Position numbers and translations under genes: made by a program | The notes under the pieces: generated by a model | The model's database searches: none | Told to the model about the DNA's origin: nothing | Seen by the model: the letters and a program-made list of their open reading frames with translations, nothing else | In this document: positions 20,846 to 30,530 of the stretch, one piece after another | How positions within the stretch are numbered: position 1 is the stretch's first letter | Layout of the letters: every line of letters begins with the position of its first letter | From: Selaginella moellendorffii | Taxonomy: Eukaryota; Streptophyta; Lycopodiopsida; Selaginellales; Selaginellaceae | Assembly: GCF_000143415.4 (NCBI RefSeq) | Contig: NW_003314269.1 | Location: 2,553,429-2,595,175 of the forward strand | Reading direction: 5' to 3' | DNA: 41,747 nt

Positions 20846-21709
20846 ATGGATCGATTTGTTCTGATGACAGCCATCACCATTTATCTTTCTACGAGGGGCA
20901 AAGCCGTGGACATCCTCGACAAGGGCATCCCTCGCAGAATCGTTCCCAGCTTTCGCATCGTTGTTGTGAGTGGCCTGGCTACGCTCGTCAACACAATCAA
21001 CCTTGGCCGCCATATGCCACGATCCTTCTCGGACACCGTGATAGTAAACGGCCAGGAGTGCTTCCTCCGCCTCTGGTTCTTCACTGCCGGCTGCGATGCC
21101 ACGGCTGGTAACCCTGACGCCGACGCAATGCAGGGATTCGAGCTCGTCCGCGCCTTCCATGATCTCCACGACGTTGTCTCCGACGCGTTGATCGAATGGG
21201 GCTACAGCTATATCACCGCAATCGATGGGCGATTTGGAATGGAGTACGCTCTCAAGGAGGCCAACGAGGAGTTAGAGGTGGCAAGAGAGGGGGCTCCAGT
21301 GATCGTCCATGGCGGCCAGGCATGCTATCCCTACTCGAACATGATCCAGAGCGGCCCAAAGGCGAGGCGCTACTCCAGGCTCACGCCGGGATCCTATCTC
21401 GTCTCTCGCAATGGGCTATACATGCTGGTTCTGGGCTTTGATTGCAACCTGGAGCTCATGGAAAGGAACATCGTGGTGTGGAGGCCTCCAATCTTGATTG
21501 GCGCCACTCGAAATTGCTACTTGCGAGTGAGGCTAGATGGAAGAGTGGTGTTTGAGAACGAGAGCGTGTGTTTGTGGACTATCGATAGCGGGGTCGTCTC
21601 GGGGGAGCTGGTCTCGTCGGTCCTAGTGCTCCAAAACGATAGGAATTTGGTGCTGTATAGGAGTGACGAGCAAGTCGCTGTGTGGGCCTCCAACACAGTG
21701 AAAGAATGA
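20846..21709 (+). CDS. Bulb-type (GNA-like) lectin-domain protein, intact copy
   Basis: 287 residues without introns. The ATG at 20846 (MDRFVLMTAITIYL) is chosen because the middle copy starts at the same place; the frame stays open 20 codons further up without conservation. The C-terminal ~120 residues form a B-lectin domain: SYLVSRNGLYMLVLGFDCNL begins it, and SVLVLQNDRNLVLYRSDEQV carries a perfect QxDxNxVxY mannose-binding pattern (QNDRNLVLY). The N-terminal ~165 residues (a DILDKGIPRRI segment, then LWFFTAGCDA and YITAIDGRFGMEYAL) match no family I can name. There is no clear cleavable signal peptide, so a cytosolic or nuclear mannose-binding protein is possible; GNA relatives without signal peptides exist. 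It belongs to a three-member local cluster. Confidence 0.8.
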   Translation: MDRFVLMTAITIYLSTRGKAVDILDKGIPRRIVPSFRIVVVSGLATLVNTINLGRHMPRSFSDTVIVNGQECFLRLWFFTAGCDATAGNPDADAMQGFELVRAFHDLHDVVSDALIEWGYSYITAIDGRFGMEYALKEANEELEVAREGAPVIVHGGQACYPYSNMIQSGPKARRYSRLTPGSYLVSRNGLYMLVLGFDCNLELMERNIVVWRPPILIGATRNCYLRVRLDGRVVFENESVCLWTIDSGVVSGELVSSVLVLQNDRNLVLYRSDEQVAVWASNTVKE

Positions 21710-21862
21710 AGACGACGAATATGCTTTTAACGGCGGATATTCTGGCAGTAGACCTAGCAGAATATTCTAATTCGCGTGATGAGCTTTGTTCCGTCAGTCA
21801 GTCAGTAACACCATTTCTTCTCTCTCCTCTCTCCACTAGGGTTTTTTGATGCCTCCTAGGGT

Positions 21863-23340
21863 ATGAGAGGGAACGCGAGCAGGGAGGCCGTGATGGCGCC
21901 CGCAAAGGACTACTTCCAAGCTCTCCCCGACGCGCTCGTCTGCCGCATTTTCGGCGAGATCGGGCCGCTCCACAAGATCGCGCCCTGCCGCCTCGTCTGT
22001 CACCGCTGGCGAATGCTCTTCCGGGGCGTCGACTACCTGGATTTCTCCTGCGCCGATCTGGTGAAGAAGGTAAAGAAGGACGCCAAGCGCGTGCCGCTGC
22101 TGGAATCCTTCATAGGGCGGACGATCGGCGCCACGACGTGTGGAGTCCAGGATCTCCACATCACGGGGCCCGAGTTTGGGGTCGGGGCGGTGTGCATGTG
22201 GCTGCGAGCGGTGAATTCCACGCTCGAGTGCCTCACTCTCGAGGAGGACGGGGAGGGATTCGTGCAGATGGGCAACAAGCTTCTCGAGATCTTCAAGTGC
22301 CAGCTTCTCAAGGAGGTATCTCTCTCATACTACCAGATCGATCGCGTGCCTGGCGAAGCCACGCCGCTCAAGAGGCTCACGTCTTTCACCCTCAACGACG
22401 TGTGTATCACAGACGAGGCACTCGAAGGCATCATGGAGCTCTGCCCGGTTCTAAATTATCTCGACATTTGCGACTGCTCGGGGCTCAGGTCACCTTACAT
22501 TAGGCACACGGAGCTCACCACCATCTTTCTCAGCTTCCAGGAGGCGCTCACCGTCTTCACGCTGTCTGCGAGAGGGGAGAAGGATCCCAAGGTGGAGGTG
22601 ATCTGCGTCAAGTGGGTGACGAAGCTCGTCGTCAAGGCCAGTGGAGTGGGGAAGATTGTAGTGCGGTCTCCTTGCGTGATTGGGCTTCCAAGGGGATCTA
22701 GTTTAGAGAAGCTGGTGCTAGAATCAAGCGAGGAGGGGGAATGGACGCTGCCGGACGTGGCTGCTGCGATTGGTGGCCTCGAGAAAACTGCGATCAAGTC
22801 GGTCGCTATTCCTGCTGCATTGAACAAGATCGAGAAGGTTGCTCCGTTAAAGTTTTTCGGCTGCATGGCCAACTGGAGTGGGCTTGAGATTGGCGGTGAT
22901 CTCTTCAAGGTTCTTCCATGTCTTTCTTTTACAAAAGCTTGGTTTTTTACAGTGTTTTCTTTGTGATTATGCAGTGTTTGAGGTGCTGTAGAATGGAGGA
23001 GCTCCCGGAGCTTCCACTAAAGAGAATTGTTATTCATATGCCGTGGGTGGACGAGAAGAGCCTGGAAGTACTCAACAATCTGGTCAGGAGATGTGCGTTG
23101 CTGGAAAAGCTGTCGATTTGCGTCAAGGACAAGTCCAAGGGATGGAAGTTTGCCGACGGCCTGCTGAAGCTCCAGAGGACGATGAAACAGGTGGAGATCA
23201 CACTGAGCGAAGAGAGGGACGCGCAGAGCGAGCCAAGCGATGACAAGGACGAGGAGAACGAGGACGAGAGGATTGACGAAGATGAGGAAGACGAAGATGA
23301 GGACGACGATCAAGATGACGAAGACGAAGACGACGAATAA
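21863..23340 (+). CDS. F-box/LRR-like protein with acidic C-terminus
   Basis: Two exons, 21863-22909 and 22975-23340, joined in phase 0 across a 65-bp GT-AG intron: about 470 residues. The F-box lies near residues 18-62 (ALPDALVCRIFGEIGPLHKI, then CRLVCHRWRMLF). It would bind SKP1 and link the protein to an SCF ubiquitin ligase. The middle has irregular leucine-rich units (LECLTLEE, LLKEVSLSY, LKRLTSFTLND, LNYLDICDCSGL), presumed to bind the substrate. The second exon continues this (LPLKRIVIHMPWVDE, ALLEKLSICVKD) and ends in about 40 residues of almost only Asp and Glu. The start could be Met1 at 21863 or the Met at 21893; both precede the F-box. Target unknown. Confidence 0.85.
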
Positions 23341-23481
23341 ACGTAAGTTTATCTTTGTTTTCTCTCAGCGCTAGATAGGATAGGAGTTCTTTAATCTTTG
23401 TTTCCAGGGGATTCAAAGCGTTGAAACGATCCGATTCAAGGAAACCAAAACTGTTCTTGGCAGTGGTCCACTGTTTTTTTT

Positions 23482-24095
23482 TCAGGAATCCGGGAGAAGA
23501 CTGTCGAGATACATGTTGAGAATGTATCGTCCAGTCGGCTGAACTTCGAGCTTCTTCGCGCTTGGAGCATACCTTCCTTTCTTGAGCTGGTATTGGTAGA
23601 CGACGCCCGAGACAATGTAGGACTCTCCACTAACTGTGACTGTCTCACCACATTGGGTGTTCTGGGAGGAAAAAATCGTTTTTTTTCTTAAGTGGAAGCT
23701 TTGTGCTTTCTTGCTTACCGATGGAAGGCAGTGTATTCCCAAGTTTTTGGGAGGTGGAGTGACAAGAGTGACCCTGTAGTGGTGAGAGTTCGTATCGGCT
23801 CTGTCTCGCCGCTTGCAAACCGGTTGGACGAGCTTGGTCTGGAAAGATTCGCTATGAGAATCATTGTTTCCCTGGAATTGGGTCTTACCGATCGATTGCC
23901 AAGCATTGGCCGCTTCATTGACATCGCCATGGCGAGATCGAGCAGATCGAGCAAACAAGCTTCAATTTTTCCAGCGGTGGCGGAAACAAATGTCCTAAAA
24001 TTCGAGCTGCGAGAAGACCCAATGGAATGGGAACTCGTTTCCAGCACCTGTGTGTTGAATTCTCCTGTGGCTGCGGCGGCGCTCCACTGCGACAC
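23482..24095 (-). CDS. Small conserved protein, probably plastid-targeted
   Basis: Three exons, 24095-23889, 23838-23719 and 23661-23482, joined by a 50-bp and a 57-bp intron in phase 0: about 168 residues. The N-terminal ~65 residues are rich in Ser, Ala and Arg and poor in acids after SSHSIGSSRSSNFRTFVS, as in chloroplast transit peptides. The conserved-looking core reads YRVTLVTPPPKNLGIHCLP, then QCGETVTVSGESYIVSGVV and KKGRYAPSAKKLEV, ending in RYILNMYLDSLL. The core resembles plant plastid proteins of unknown function, but I cannot name a family. It converges on the F-box/LRR gene, with stops about 140 bp apart. An alternative start at 23958 reads through the first intron and is less likely. 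Confidence 0.62.
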
Positions 24096-24306
24096 GGCTA
24101 CACATAGCTTTGGACACGAATATCTATCTCCCAGGCAAAGAATATTCTCCTCTGCGCGGGCATGAATATATCAGGCCGCGCTGGAGGCTCAATCCAACGC
24201 CACGTGTCTGGTAAAGAAAGTAACCTGAATAATCGCTTCATCAGGTAGGGAGGGGTAAAAACTTCATCTTGAGAAGAAAATATTCCTGATGTTCTTATTA
24301 TTCTTA

Positions 24307-24724
24307 CTATCTAAGTAAATCACAAACAGGTACATTGATTTTCACCTGGTTTGAAGTAGTAGTTCCCAATGGACTTCTAAATTCTACACGCATGTATGGT
24401 TGTACTCCTTCGTAGAAACGCGCATAGCCTCCCATGAAACCATAAGCAATGCAGCTATTGTAAATTTGGGTGATAGCATTATTAAAATCGTCCAAAGCCT
24501 CTAGCTTGATACATTTCGATTGCTACGTATGCGGTACCATCTAGACCCTCGTAACGTCCACGCTGGAAATTGCTATTTACCAATTGTCTCCAGCAAAGTC
24601 CCTGTGCTCTACACATGTTACGTGGATCAGTATTTGGTGTTCTTCGAGCGAAGCAGCTAACAAACGGGAACTCTGAATAAGATTTAGAAACAAGAAATAA
24701 GAGTAAGACAATTCTAAAAAACAT
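24307..24724 (-). pseudogene. Small secreted protein, frameshifted copy 1
   Basis: Relative of the intact gene at 26423-26848. From MFFRIVLLLFLVSKSYS (signal peptide) it runs through CFARRTPNTDPRNMCRAQG and GLDGTAYVAIEMYQARG. There an 11-bp deletion relative to the other copy shifts the frame and ends it at 24482. The remaining third reads in another frame (DDFNNAITQIYNSCIAYG, then VQPYMRVEFRSP) to 24307. All five cysteine positions survive in the pieces. The frame is also open upstream of the signal peptide to 24841, which is not conserved. Confidence 0.75.
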
Positions 24725-24873
24725 TTTGCCGGTACAGCCATTGCCAAAGAGATATTTATGAGCATAATAATACGACGAGAAAAGTTTTGACATTCCAAAT
24801 AATTGAAGCTGAATGATTGCTTGAAATCTTGGCATATTCAAATTATTATGAGATGAATATTAAATGATTTGTG

Positions 24874-26202
24874 CTAAACCATATTATCAATCTTTGTAAA
24901 TATGGCTGCGCCACCTTCATGACAGCCAGGCATTTCATTTGATTTGTCGATAAGTTCTTCCTGAAAGTTTAGAACAATTAATAAGAAAAGGACAAGCGCG
25001 CACACACACACACACACACAGAGAAGTTTCACTCACTCTGTTCACGAAGCAAAGCTTTGTTGACTCAAAAGAATCTGCTGCGCGGGTGTAGTGTTCTGAA
25101 ATTACGCTTGAAGTCAATCGGCACTTCATGAAGAAGAATGCGGTGGGACGAACATTCACGCTCCTGCGAGAGATGCCAATCAGCTCCGCCTCGCTCTTCA
25201 CACAAAAACACGCCCGAAAGATATGAACTCAAGAAGAAAAGAACGTAATCCTGTTTGTTCCTACCAGGGACGACGCAGGAATCCCAGTCTCTTCACAAAC
25301 TTCACGGACAATACCCTCAAACATCTCATCTGCGATCTTGTTGTTCAGTTTTTCGCTGTGATCCGAGTGGCCAAGGATACCAATCTCTGAAGGCTAGCAA
25401 GCAGCGTTCTAAACTTTGGGAATACATAAAAAATACAATGTGTACCTCTGAATGGCCACCAGGAAAGACCAAATGCCCAGGATATTCGCCTACGTTTGAG
25501 CTGCGCTGCAGTAGAATGATCAGAGAGTCTAGTGTTTCCACAATTGCACCATTTCCCAGGGGGCTGGACGTGCGCTTGCATCGAAGAACATCATCTGGGA
25601 GGGAATCCCGCATTAAATGGATAACAATCTCGAGTCTTACCAGTACTTGGCGACAAGAAATTCTCCCACTTCGGTGACAAGTTCGTCCCAACAAAAGTTC
25701 TAGTTAAGAAGAGTTTAGATCTATCGAAAAAAGAAACGATCGATCTCAGACGCATACTTGTAGTCTGTCAGGCCGAGACGAAGGCATATTTGTTGACAAT
25801 CGGGGGATAGATCATAGCCGCCATACTGCACAGTTCAACAAAGCAAAAGAGAGAACAAAATCACTAGAAAAGGAGAAAAAAAGGGGAGTTTTCTTCGAGA
25901 TATTACTCTGAATTTGGTGGCATTGAAGAGAGATGGATTCGCAGAGCGACGTTGATCCCATATCTAAACAGCAAAAGATGAAACAAACGATTACAGAATG
26001 CATGTAATTTTGATTTTACGTCGTCAATGCTGGCTTCCAAGCTAGCATCTGGATGTGGCTCTCGATCGTAGAGCGGCGAGAAATCCACGCAAAGCTGGGC
26101 AAGAGACGCGATCGGCATTTCTAGAGAGCGATCGCCATTTCTTACCTGAGAGCGGCGTAGCGGTGATGGCCACTGGAGTAGCACTTGGTATGCCTTGCCC
26201 AT
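24874..26202 (-). CDS. Nudix hydrolase, plant Nudix 9-like
   Basis: About nine exons by eye, starting 26202-26146 and 26094-26020 and ending with the stop at 24874; about 279 residues. MGKAYQVLLQWPSPLRRSQ is followed by LCVDFSPLYDREPHPDASLE, IWDQRRSANPSLFNATKF, LRLGLTDYKTFVGTNLSP and RTSSPLGNGAIVETLDS. The Nudix box begins GGHSEPSEIG and completes in REVCEETGIP: the metal-binding REVCEE core is intact. Downstream blocks GISRRSVNVRPTAFFFMKC and EMPGCHEGGAA match plant NUDT9-type proteins. Nudix enzymes cleave nucleoside diphosphates linked to another group; the substrate of this branch is unclear to me. A CA repeat lies in an intron at about 25003-25020. A decayed partial copy lies at about 27105-27580. 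Confidence 0.85.
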
Positions 26203-26422
26203 GGAATGAAGAACCCTAAATTGCCCATTTCTTGTCTCTCTAGCATCGCACGAGATGCCTTGCGCTGTCCTGTGCAAATATAGAACATCACAGTCACGAA
26301 GAAATAATCAAAAGTACGTATAACAAAGGTCAAGCAAGAAACATGGTGTGAAGAGAAGAAAACTCATGAAGAGAAAGGATAGGAGAGAGATTGAAACTTT
26401 AGATTATTATTTTTCCTCTCAC

Positions 26423-26848
26423 TCAAGCTAAATCACAAATCGGTCCATTGATTTTCACCTGATTGAAAGTAGTATGCATTGCAGGACTTCTAAATTCGAC
26501 AAGCATGTATGGTTGTACTCCTCCATAGAAACGCGCATAGCCTCCCATGTAACCGTGAGCAATGCACGTATTGTAAATTTGGGCCATAGCATTATTAAAA
26601 TCGTCCAAGGTTACGTAGTAGCCTCTATGTCGAAACATTCCGATTCGTACATATGCAGTGCCGTCTAGACCCACGTAACTTCCAGTCTGCAAATTGTTGC
26701 CTACTAATTGTCTCCAGCACATACCCTGTGCTCTACACATGGACAGGGGATCAGTATTTGGTGTTCTGCGAGCGAAGCATCTAACAATCGGGTCTGAATA
26801 AGATTTTGAAATGAGAAATAATAAAAGTGGGACGATCTTAAAAAACAT
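26423..26848 (-). CDS. Small secreted five-cysteine protein, intact copy 2
   Basis: 141 residues without introns. Residues 1-18 (MFFKIVPLLLFLISKSYS) form a signal peptide, so the product is probably secreted or vacuolar. The mature part has five cysteines (24, 38, 44, about 94 and about 138), all present in the broken copy 1 too, and no membrane segment. Conserved stretches are CFARRTPNTDPLSMCRAQGM, GLDGTAYVRIGM, DDFNNAMAQIYNTCIAHG and VQPYMLVEFRSP. I do not recognise the family. The helix-then-strand end and cysteine count faintly recall KP4-like killer proteins known from some plants, but I see no match strong enough to claim it. It lies 220 bp from the Nudix gene start, on the same strand. 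Confidence 0.7.
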   Translation of the reverse strand: MFFKIVPLLLFLISKSYSDPIVRCFARRTPNTDPLSMCRAQGMCWRQLVGNNLQTGSYVGLDGTAYVRIGMFRHRGYYVTLDDFNNAMAQIYNTCIAHGYMGGYARFYGGVQPYMLVEFRSPAMHTTFNQVKINGPICDLA

Positions 26849-27104
26849 TTTGCCTATTTGTTGTGGCTAAAGAGATGTTTATGATCATAATAAAACGACA
26901 AGGGTGTCAAGCATAGTCAAGCCGTCAGCTTAAAAAAATAATAGATTGTAGAAATTTTGAAGTCTACAAATTATTGCTTGAAATCTTGGCATTTATATTG
27001 GTATAATCGTAATTTTCCCTAATTATTATGAATATTAAATAATTAAGTCATAGAGTCATTTTTATTTCCTGAAAAATGAAATCAATACAAATTTCTACAA
27101 TTCA
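26849..27104. other. AT-rich upstream region of the secreted-protein gene
   Basis: It shares short blocks with the region upstream of copy 1 (for example TTGCTTGAAATCTTGGCAT at about 26975 and near 24820), so it belongs to the duplicated block. No gene is seen. Confidence 0.5.
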
Positions 27105-27580
27105 CCCTCACAAAGCAAAGCTGTGTTGACTCAAAAGAATCTGATGCGTGGATGTAGGTAGTGCTGCAAAACCTCGCGTGAAGTCTGTCAGCACTTTATG
27201 AAGAAGAATTCGGTGGGACGAACATTAACGCTTCTCCGAGAGATGCCAATCAGCTCGGCTTCACTCTCCCAGTCTCTTGCGGAAAATTCTCTCAAACATC
27301 TCATCTACGATCTTCTTGTTGAGTTTCTAGTTGTGATCGCTGTGAAACCAATCTCTGAAGGCTAGCAAGTAGCGTTCTAGACTTATATGGAAAGATATAT
27401 GCGAGTATGATCCGAGCAAGAGTCTGGTGGACGTGTGCTTGCATCGAAGAGTCTTATTTGTAGTCTGTCAGGCCGAGACGAAGGCATATTTGGGGATAGA
27501 ACATAGCCGAGACACATATCTACAAACACAAGCTATCTAATTTCCTTTAATGAAGAACCCTAGATTTCCCATTTATTGTC
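27105..27580 (-). pseudogene. Decayed partial copy of the Nudix gene
   Basis: It matches the intact Nudix gene in the same order with large internal losses: a piece like the exon around 25047-25200 (AAAGCTGTGTTGACTCAAAA; GGTGGGACGAACATTAACGC), a piece like 25270-25410, a scrap with TAGTCTGTCAGGCCGAGACG as at 25760, and finally the leader (TGAAGAACCCTAGATTTCCC). The Nudix box region is incomplete and no frame stays open. The right edge ends a few bases before the APC15 start at 27585, so the former Nudix promoter is now next to APC15. Confidence 0.8.
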
Positions 27581-27584
27581 TAGA

Positions 27585-27913
27585 ATGTCTACTTGGTTCC
27601 CTAGCATCGAGCCGATCAGCGTGGAGAATCCCTGGGAGTGGTCGATCGCTGCGAACGAGGAGGCGCTGCTAGCTCAGGAGGAGGCCGAGCTCGAGGAGAA
27701 GGTGAGCGCATTTCTTGACAGCTGCAGCATCAGGGTTTCATTTGGAGGGATTTCCAGTGGAACGAGATCAAGACTGCGAACGAGGGGATTATCCTGGGCA
27801 AGACGACGGCAGAGAACGATCCGGAGGAGTACGATCAAGATGGGGAGGAGGAGGAAGTCGACAATGTGGAGGAGGAAAGCGAAGGGGAAGAGTTTGAGCA
27901 AGAGACCGTTTGA
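27585..27913 (+). CDS. Anaphase-promoting complex subunit 15 (APC15) homologue
   Basis: Two exons, 27585-27701 and 27758-27913, joined in phase 0: 90 residues. The start MSTWFPSIEPISVENPW matches the APC15 family start (MST.FPS then a PW/LW motif). The middle has the helix EEALLAQEEAELEEKWNEI and then NEGIILGKTTAEN, the conserved IGK segment of APC15. The last ~35 residues are acidic (DQDGEEEEVDNVEEES), as in animal APC15. APC15 belongs to the APC/C ubiquitin ligase and promotes turnover of CDC20 and the checkpoint complex. The stop lies only 26 nt before the ATG of the Pol iota gene on the same strand. The recognition rests on remembered motifs in a short protein. Confidence 0.75.
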
Positions 27914-27939
27914 GCAGCTACAGTAGTAGTTTTTGTAGG

Positions 27940-30059
27940 ATGAGCTCCAAAGCGACCGATCGGGTCGTGATCCATCTGGTAAACTTGGTTCTTTTTCTTT
28001 CGATCTAGTATCTCTTCCTGTTTATCCCTGTTTTGATTTTCTTCTTAACAGGATGTCGATTGCTTCTATGCTCAATCTGAGATCTTGCGACGTCCTTGGC
28101 TTCGAGATCGACCAGTCGGTGTCACTCAGGTGTCCTTTCTTTTTTTGTTGTCTTCCCATTTTTCTGTTCTAATTCTTTTGTTGGAATGATATATCTTGCA
28201 GAAGTTCCTTGTTGTTACTTCCAACTATGTAGCTAGGCAGCTTGGAGTCCCGAAAATGGTTCCTGTTGACGAAGCCAAGAGATGGTATGCTTTCAGTGCT
28301 GGTCTTTTTACTGTTAGACAAACATAGAATCATTTTGCAGTTGCTCGGACTTGGTGCTGATCAATGGAGAGGACCTCACGCCTTATCGGTATGCAAGCAA
28401 GCTGATCATGGAAGTCATCAAGAGATTCGGGACGGTTGAGAAGTATGTGCCTTAACTTTGCTTATGTATTTGCTTCTAAACGAATATTTCAGGAGAGGTC
28501 TGGACGAGTGTGCGGTGGATGTCACTGAAGAAGTTCTCAAACGCGTTGCAAGTGCCAATCCAACTTCTTTTGTCGGCCATGTACTCGGCGGTGATTTAAC
28601 TACGCAAGCTACCCAGGGAGACCTATTGTTGATGGTGGGAACTCAGTTAGCTGCTGAAATTCGCTGCGCGGTTGAAAAAGAAACTGGCTATCAGTGCTCC
28701 TGCGGCATTTCTCACAATGTAAGTGCCTGCGTCATGAGTATCATCTTTGTCATTCTTTTGCATTTGTGCAGAAAATGCTGGCGAAAATGGCTTGCTCGCT
28801 AAACAAGCCAGATAAGCAGACCTGTATTACTCAGTCAGCTGTAAACGATTTCATTGTTCCTTTACCAGTTCGCAAGGTGATCTTAAACATTCTTATGGAG
28901 TGCTTTTTATGTTTAAAGGAAAAGCTTTCAGATCCCGGGAGTTGGAAGGCAGACAGAGGCAACTCTAAAAGAAATGGGAGTGGAAACCATGGGAGATATG
29001 CAAAGTCTTACTCTGGCGCAATTGTCTTCCAAGTACGTAAAATGCATTCTGTGAAAAGCTTAAATTTTTACATTGCTGAATGTAGGTTTGGGGATCGATT
29101 TGGAAACCAGCTGTTTGATGCATGCCGTGGCCACGACTACAGTCGTGTTCAAGACAAGGGCTTTTCAAAGTCTCTCTCGGTTGAGGATTCCTTCAAACCA
29201 TGCTCTTCTCTGGACCAAGCAAAAGTAAGACTTAACTCGAGCTGCATACGTGTAACCTCTGTTTGCCTTCAGGAGATTCTAAGCTGTCTTGCTCCGGATT
29301 TGATTGCGAGGCTCGACGAAGACAAAGCCGAGACGGAACGTACACCGAAAACTTTTACAGTGAAATGGAAGTCTCGAGGGGTCTGGTGAGCGAGTGTTCT
29401 ACTCCTTCTGGTCTTTTATCATAACTTGGAACTGCAGGAAATTCACGAGCACATCAGCTGGGATGCCTGCAGAGCTGCTATTGGCGACCGTGCCTTTGGG
29501 AAGAAGAACGCAAGTGCTGGTCGAGACAGGCTTGAGACTCCTTTCTCAAAGCCTCCAGGGTCGTGAGTTTTGCGTCCTTAACATTGGTGCAACAAACTTT
29601 ATAAAAGATGGCTCTCCAAGCTCGGCAGATATACGCTCCTTCATGGCGAGACCATGCAACACACAGTCGGGCGTTTCACCAACCCAAGTTCGTGGGAAGA
29701 GACAGGCAAGAATCGAGAGAGAAGAATCGACACACATCAGCAAAGTTTCAGTGTGTATTCCTGCGAGCTCTTCCAGTCCAACCGAATTTGAAGAGGATGC
29801 GGAAGACGTCTCAGCGGACAGCTTTAAATATTCTTTTCAAGTTCCAGGGCCTGAATCGAGGAGGATTGGACTGGAAAATAATAGCTGCTGCTCCCAGTGT
29901 GGCGTGGAATTTCTAGACGAGCGAACGAAGCAGCAACATTTGGATTTTCACTTGGCTTTACAGCTGCAGAAGTCCGAGAATCGATGGCTCGATGCCATTA
30001 CGCCTCCACGCAAGAAAAGACAACGAAATGGTACACTTGACTTTTTCCTGTTGAAGTAA
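27940..30059 (+). CDS. POLI: Y-family DNA polymerase iota with UBZ finger
   Basis: Ten exons: 27940-27978, 28052-28129, 28202-28284, 28341-28442, 28493-28718, 28772-28876, 28932-29032, 29086-29224, 29273-29385 and 29438-30059. They join in phase to 535 residues. Pol iota copies damaged DNA past lesions in the nucleus. Catalytic acids are seen in HLDVDCFYAQ and in GLDECAVDVTE. KFLVVTSNYVARQLGV, LINGEDLTPYR, GISHNKMLAKM, IPGVGRQTEATL (helix-hairpin-helix) and SLSVEDSFKPCSS follow the iota pattern and not that of eta, kappa or REV1. Near residues 478-500 a UBZ-type zinc finger (CSQCGVEF, then HLDFHLALQLQ) would bind ubiquitinated PCNA. The end, TPPRKKRQRNGTLDFFLLK, holds a basic patch and a PIP-like TLDFF. 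The short N-terminus before the first catalytic Asp suits the family. It may share a transcript with APC15. Confidence 0.88.
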
Positions 30060-30278
30060 GGTGTACTCTTTGAACTCAAAAAATGCCATATGTTAATCTT
30101 CTGGATTGTAATCCATGGGTGGATGCTCTTCAACTATGCTAGTGGCCCTGAGAACTTTGTCCTCGGTGAATATCTTGAGCACAAATGGGGTATCGTCTGT
30201 CCTTAGAAGCTGCAAGGAGCACATTGATTATAATAAGGTTAATTTTTTTCTTTCAAATTATTATTTTTAAATATTGAT

Positions 30279-30530
30279 ATTATATTATTACCAATATAAG
30301 CTAAATATTAAATTATAGCTCATAATTATTCTCCTGATGTTGCAAAAGGACGGTTAAAATTAATTATAGTTTCCTGTCCATTTGAGTTGGTGGTGTTTGA
30401 TTTGATGGGGCCTGCTGGCAATAAGTATGTCTTTATTACCTCTAACTACTTGACTCAGTTATAATATAATATTTAGCTTATATTGGTAATAATATAATAT
30501 TAATATTTAGCTTATATTGGTAATAATATG
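30279..30530. repeat. Three copies of a ~29-bp AT-rich repeat, one inverted
   Basis: AATATTTAGCTTATATTGGT followed by AATAATAT occurs at about 30468-30496 and again at about 30502-30530. Its complement lies at about 30281-30309. The inverted pair encloses the integrase scrap. Confidence 0.7.
30378..30460 (+). mobile_element. Ty3/gypsy integrase-core remnant
   Basis: The frame CCA TTT GAG TTG... reads PFELVVFDLMGPAGNKYVFI followed by TSNYLTQ. This matches the integrase core start of Ty3/gypsy elements (PFE...DF.GP...NKYI...D). The sequence around it is too eroded to place LTRs or other domains. Confidence 0.55.

Noticed and set aside
25001-25022. CA-repeat tract as a functional element
   Set aside because: A simple microsatellite inside a Nudix intron; no further signal supports a role.
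26423-26848. Assignment of the small secreted protein to the KP4-like killer-protein family
   Set aside because: Only a vague similarity of cysteine count and helix-strand order is visible, and the key family motifs were not found.
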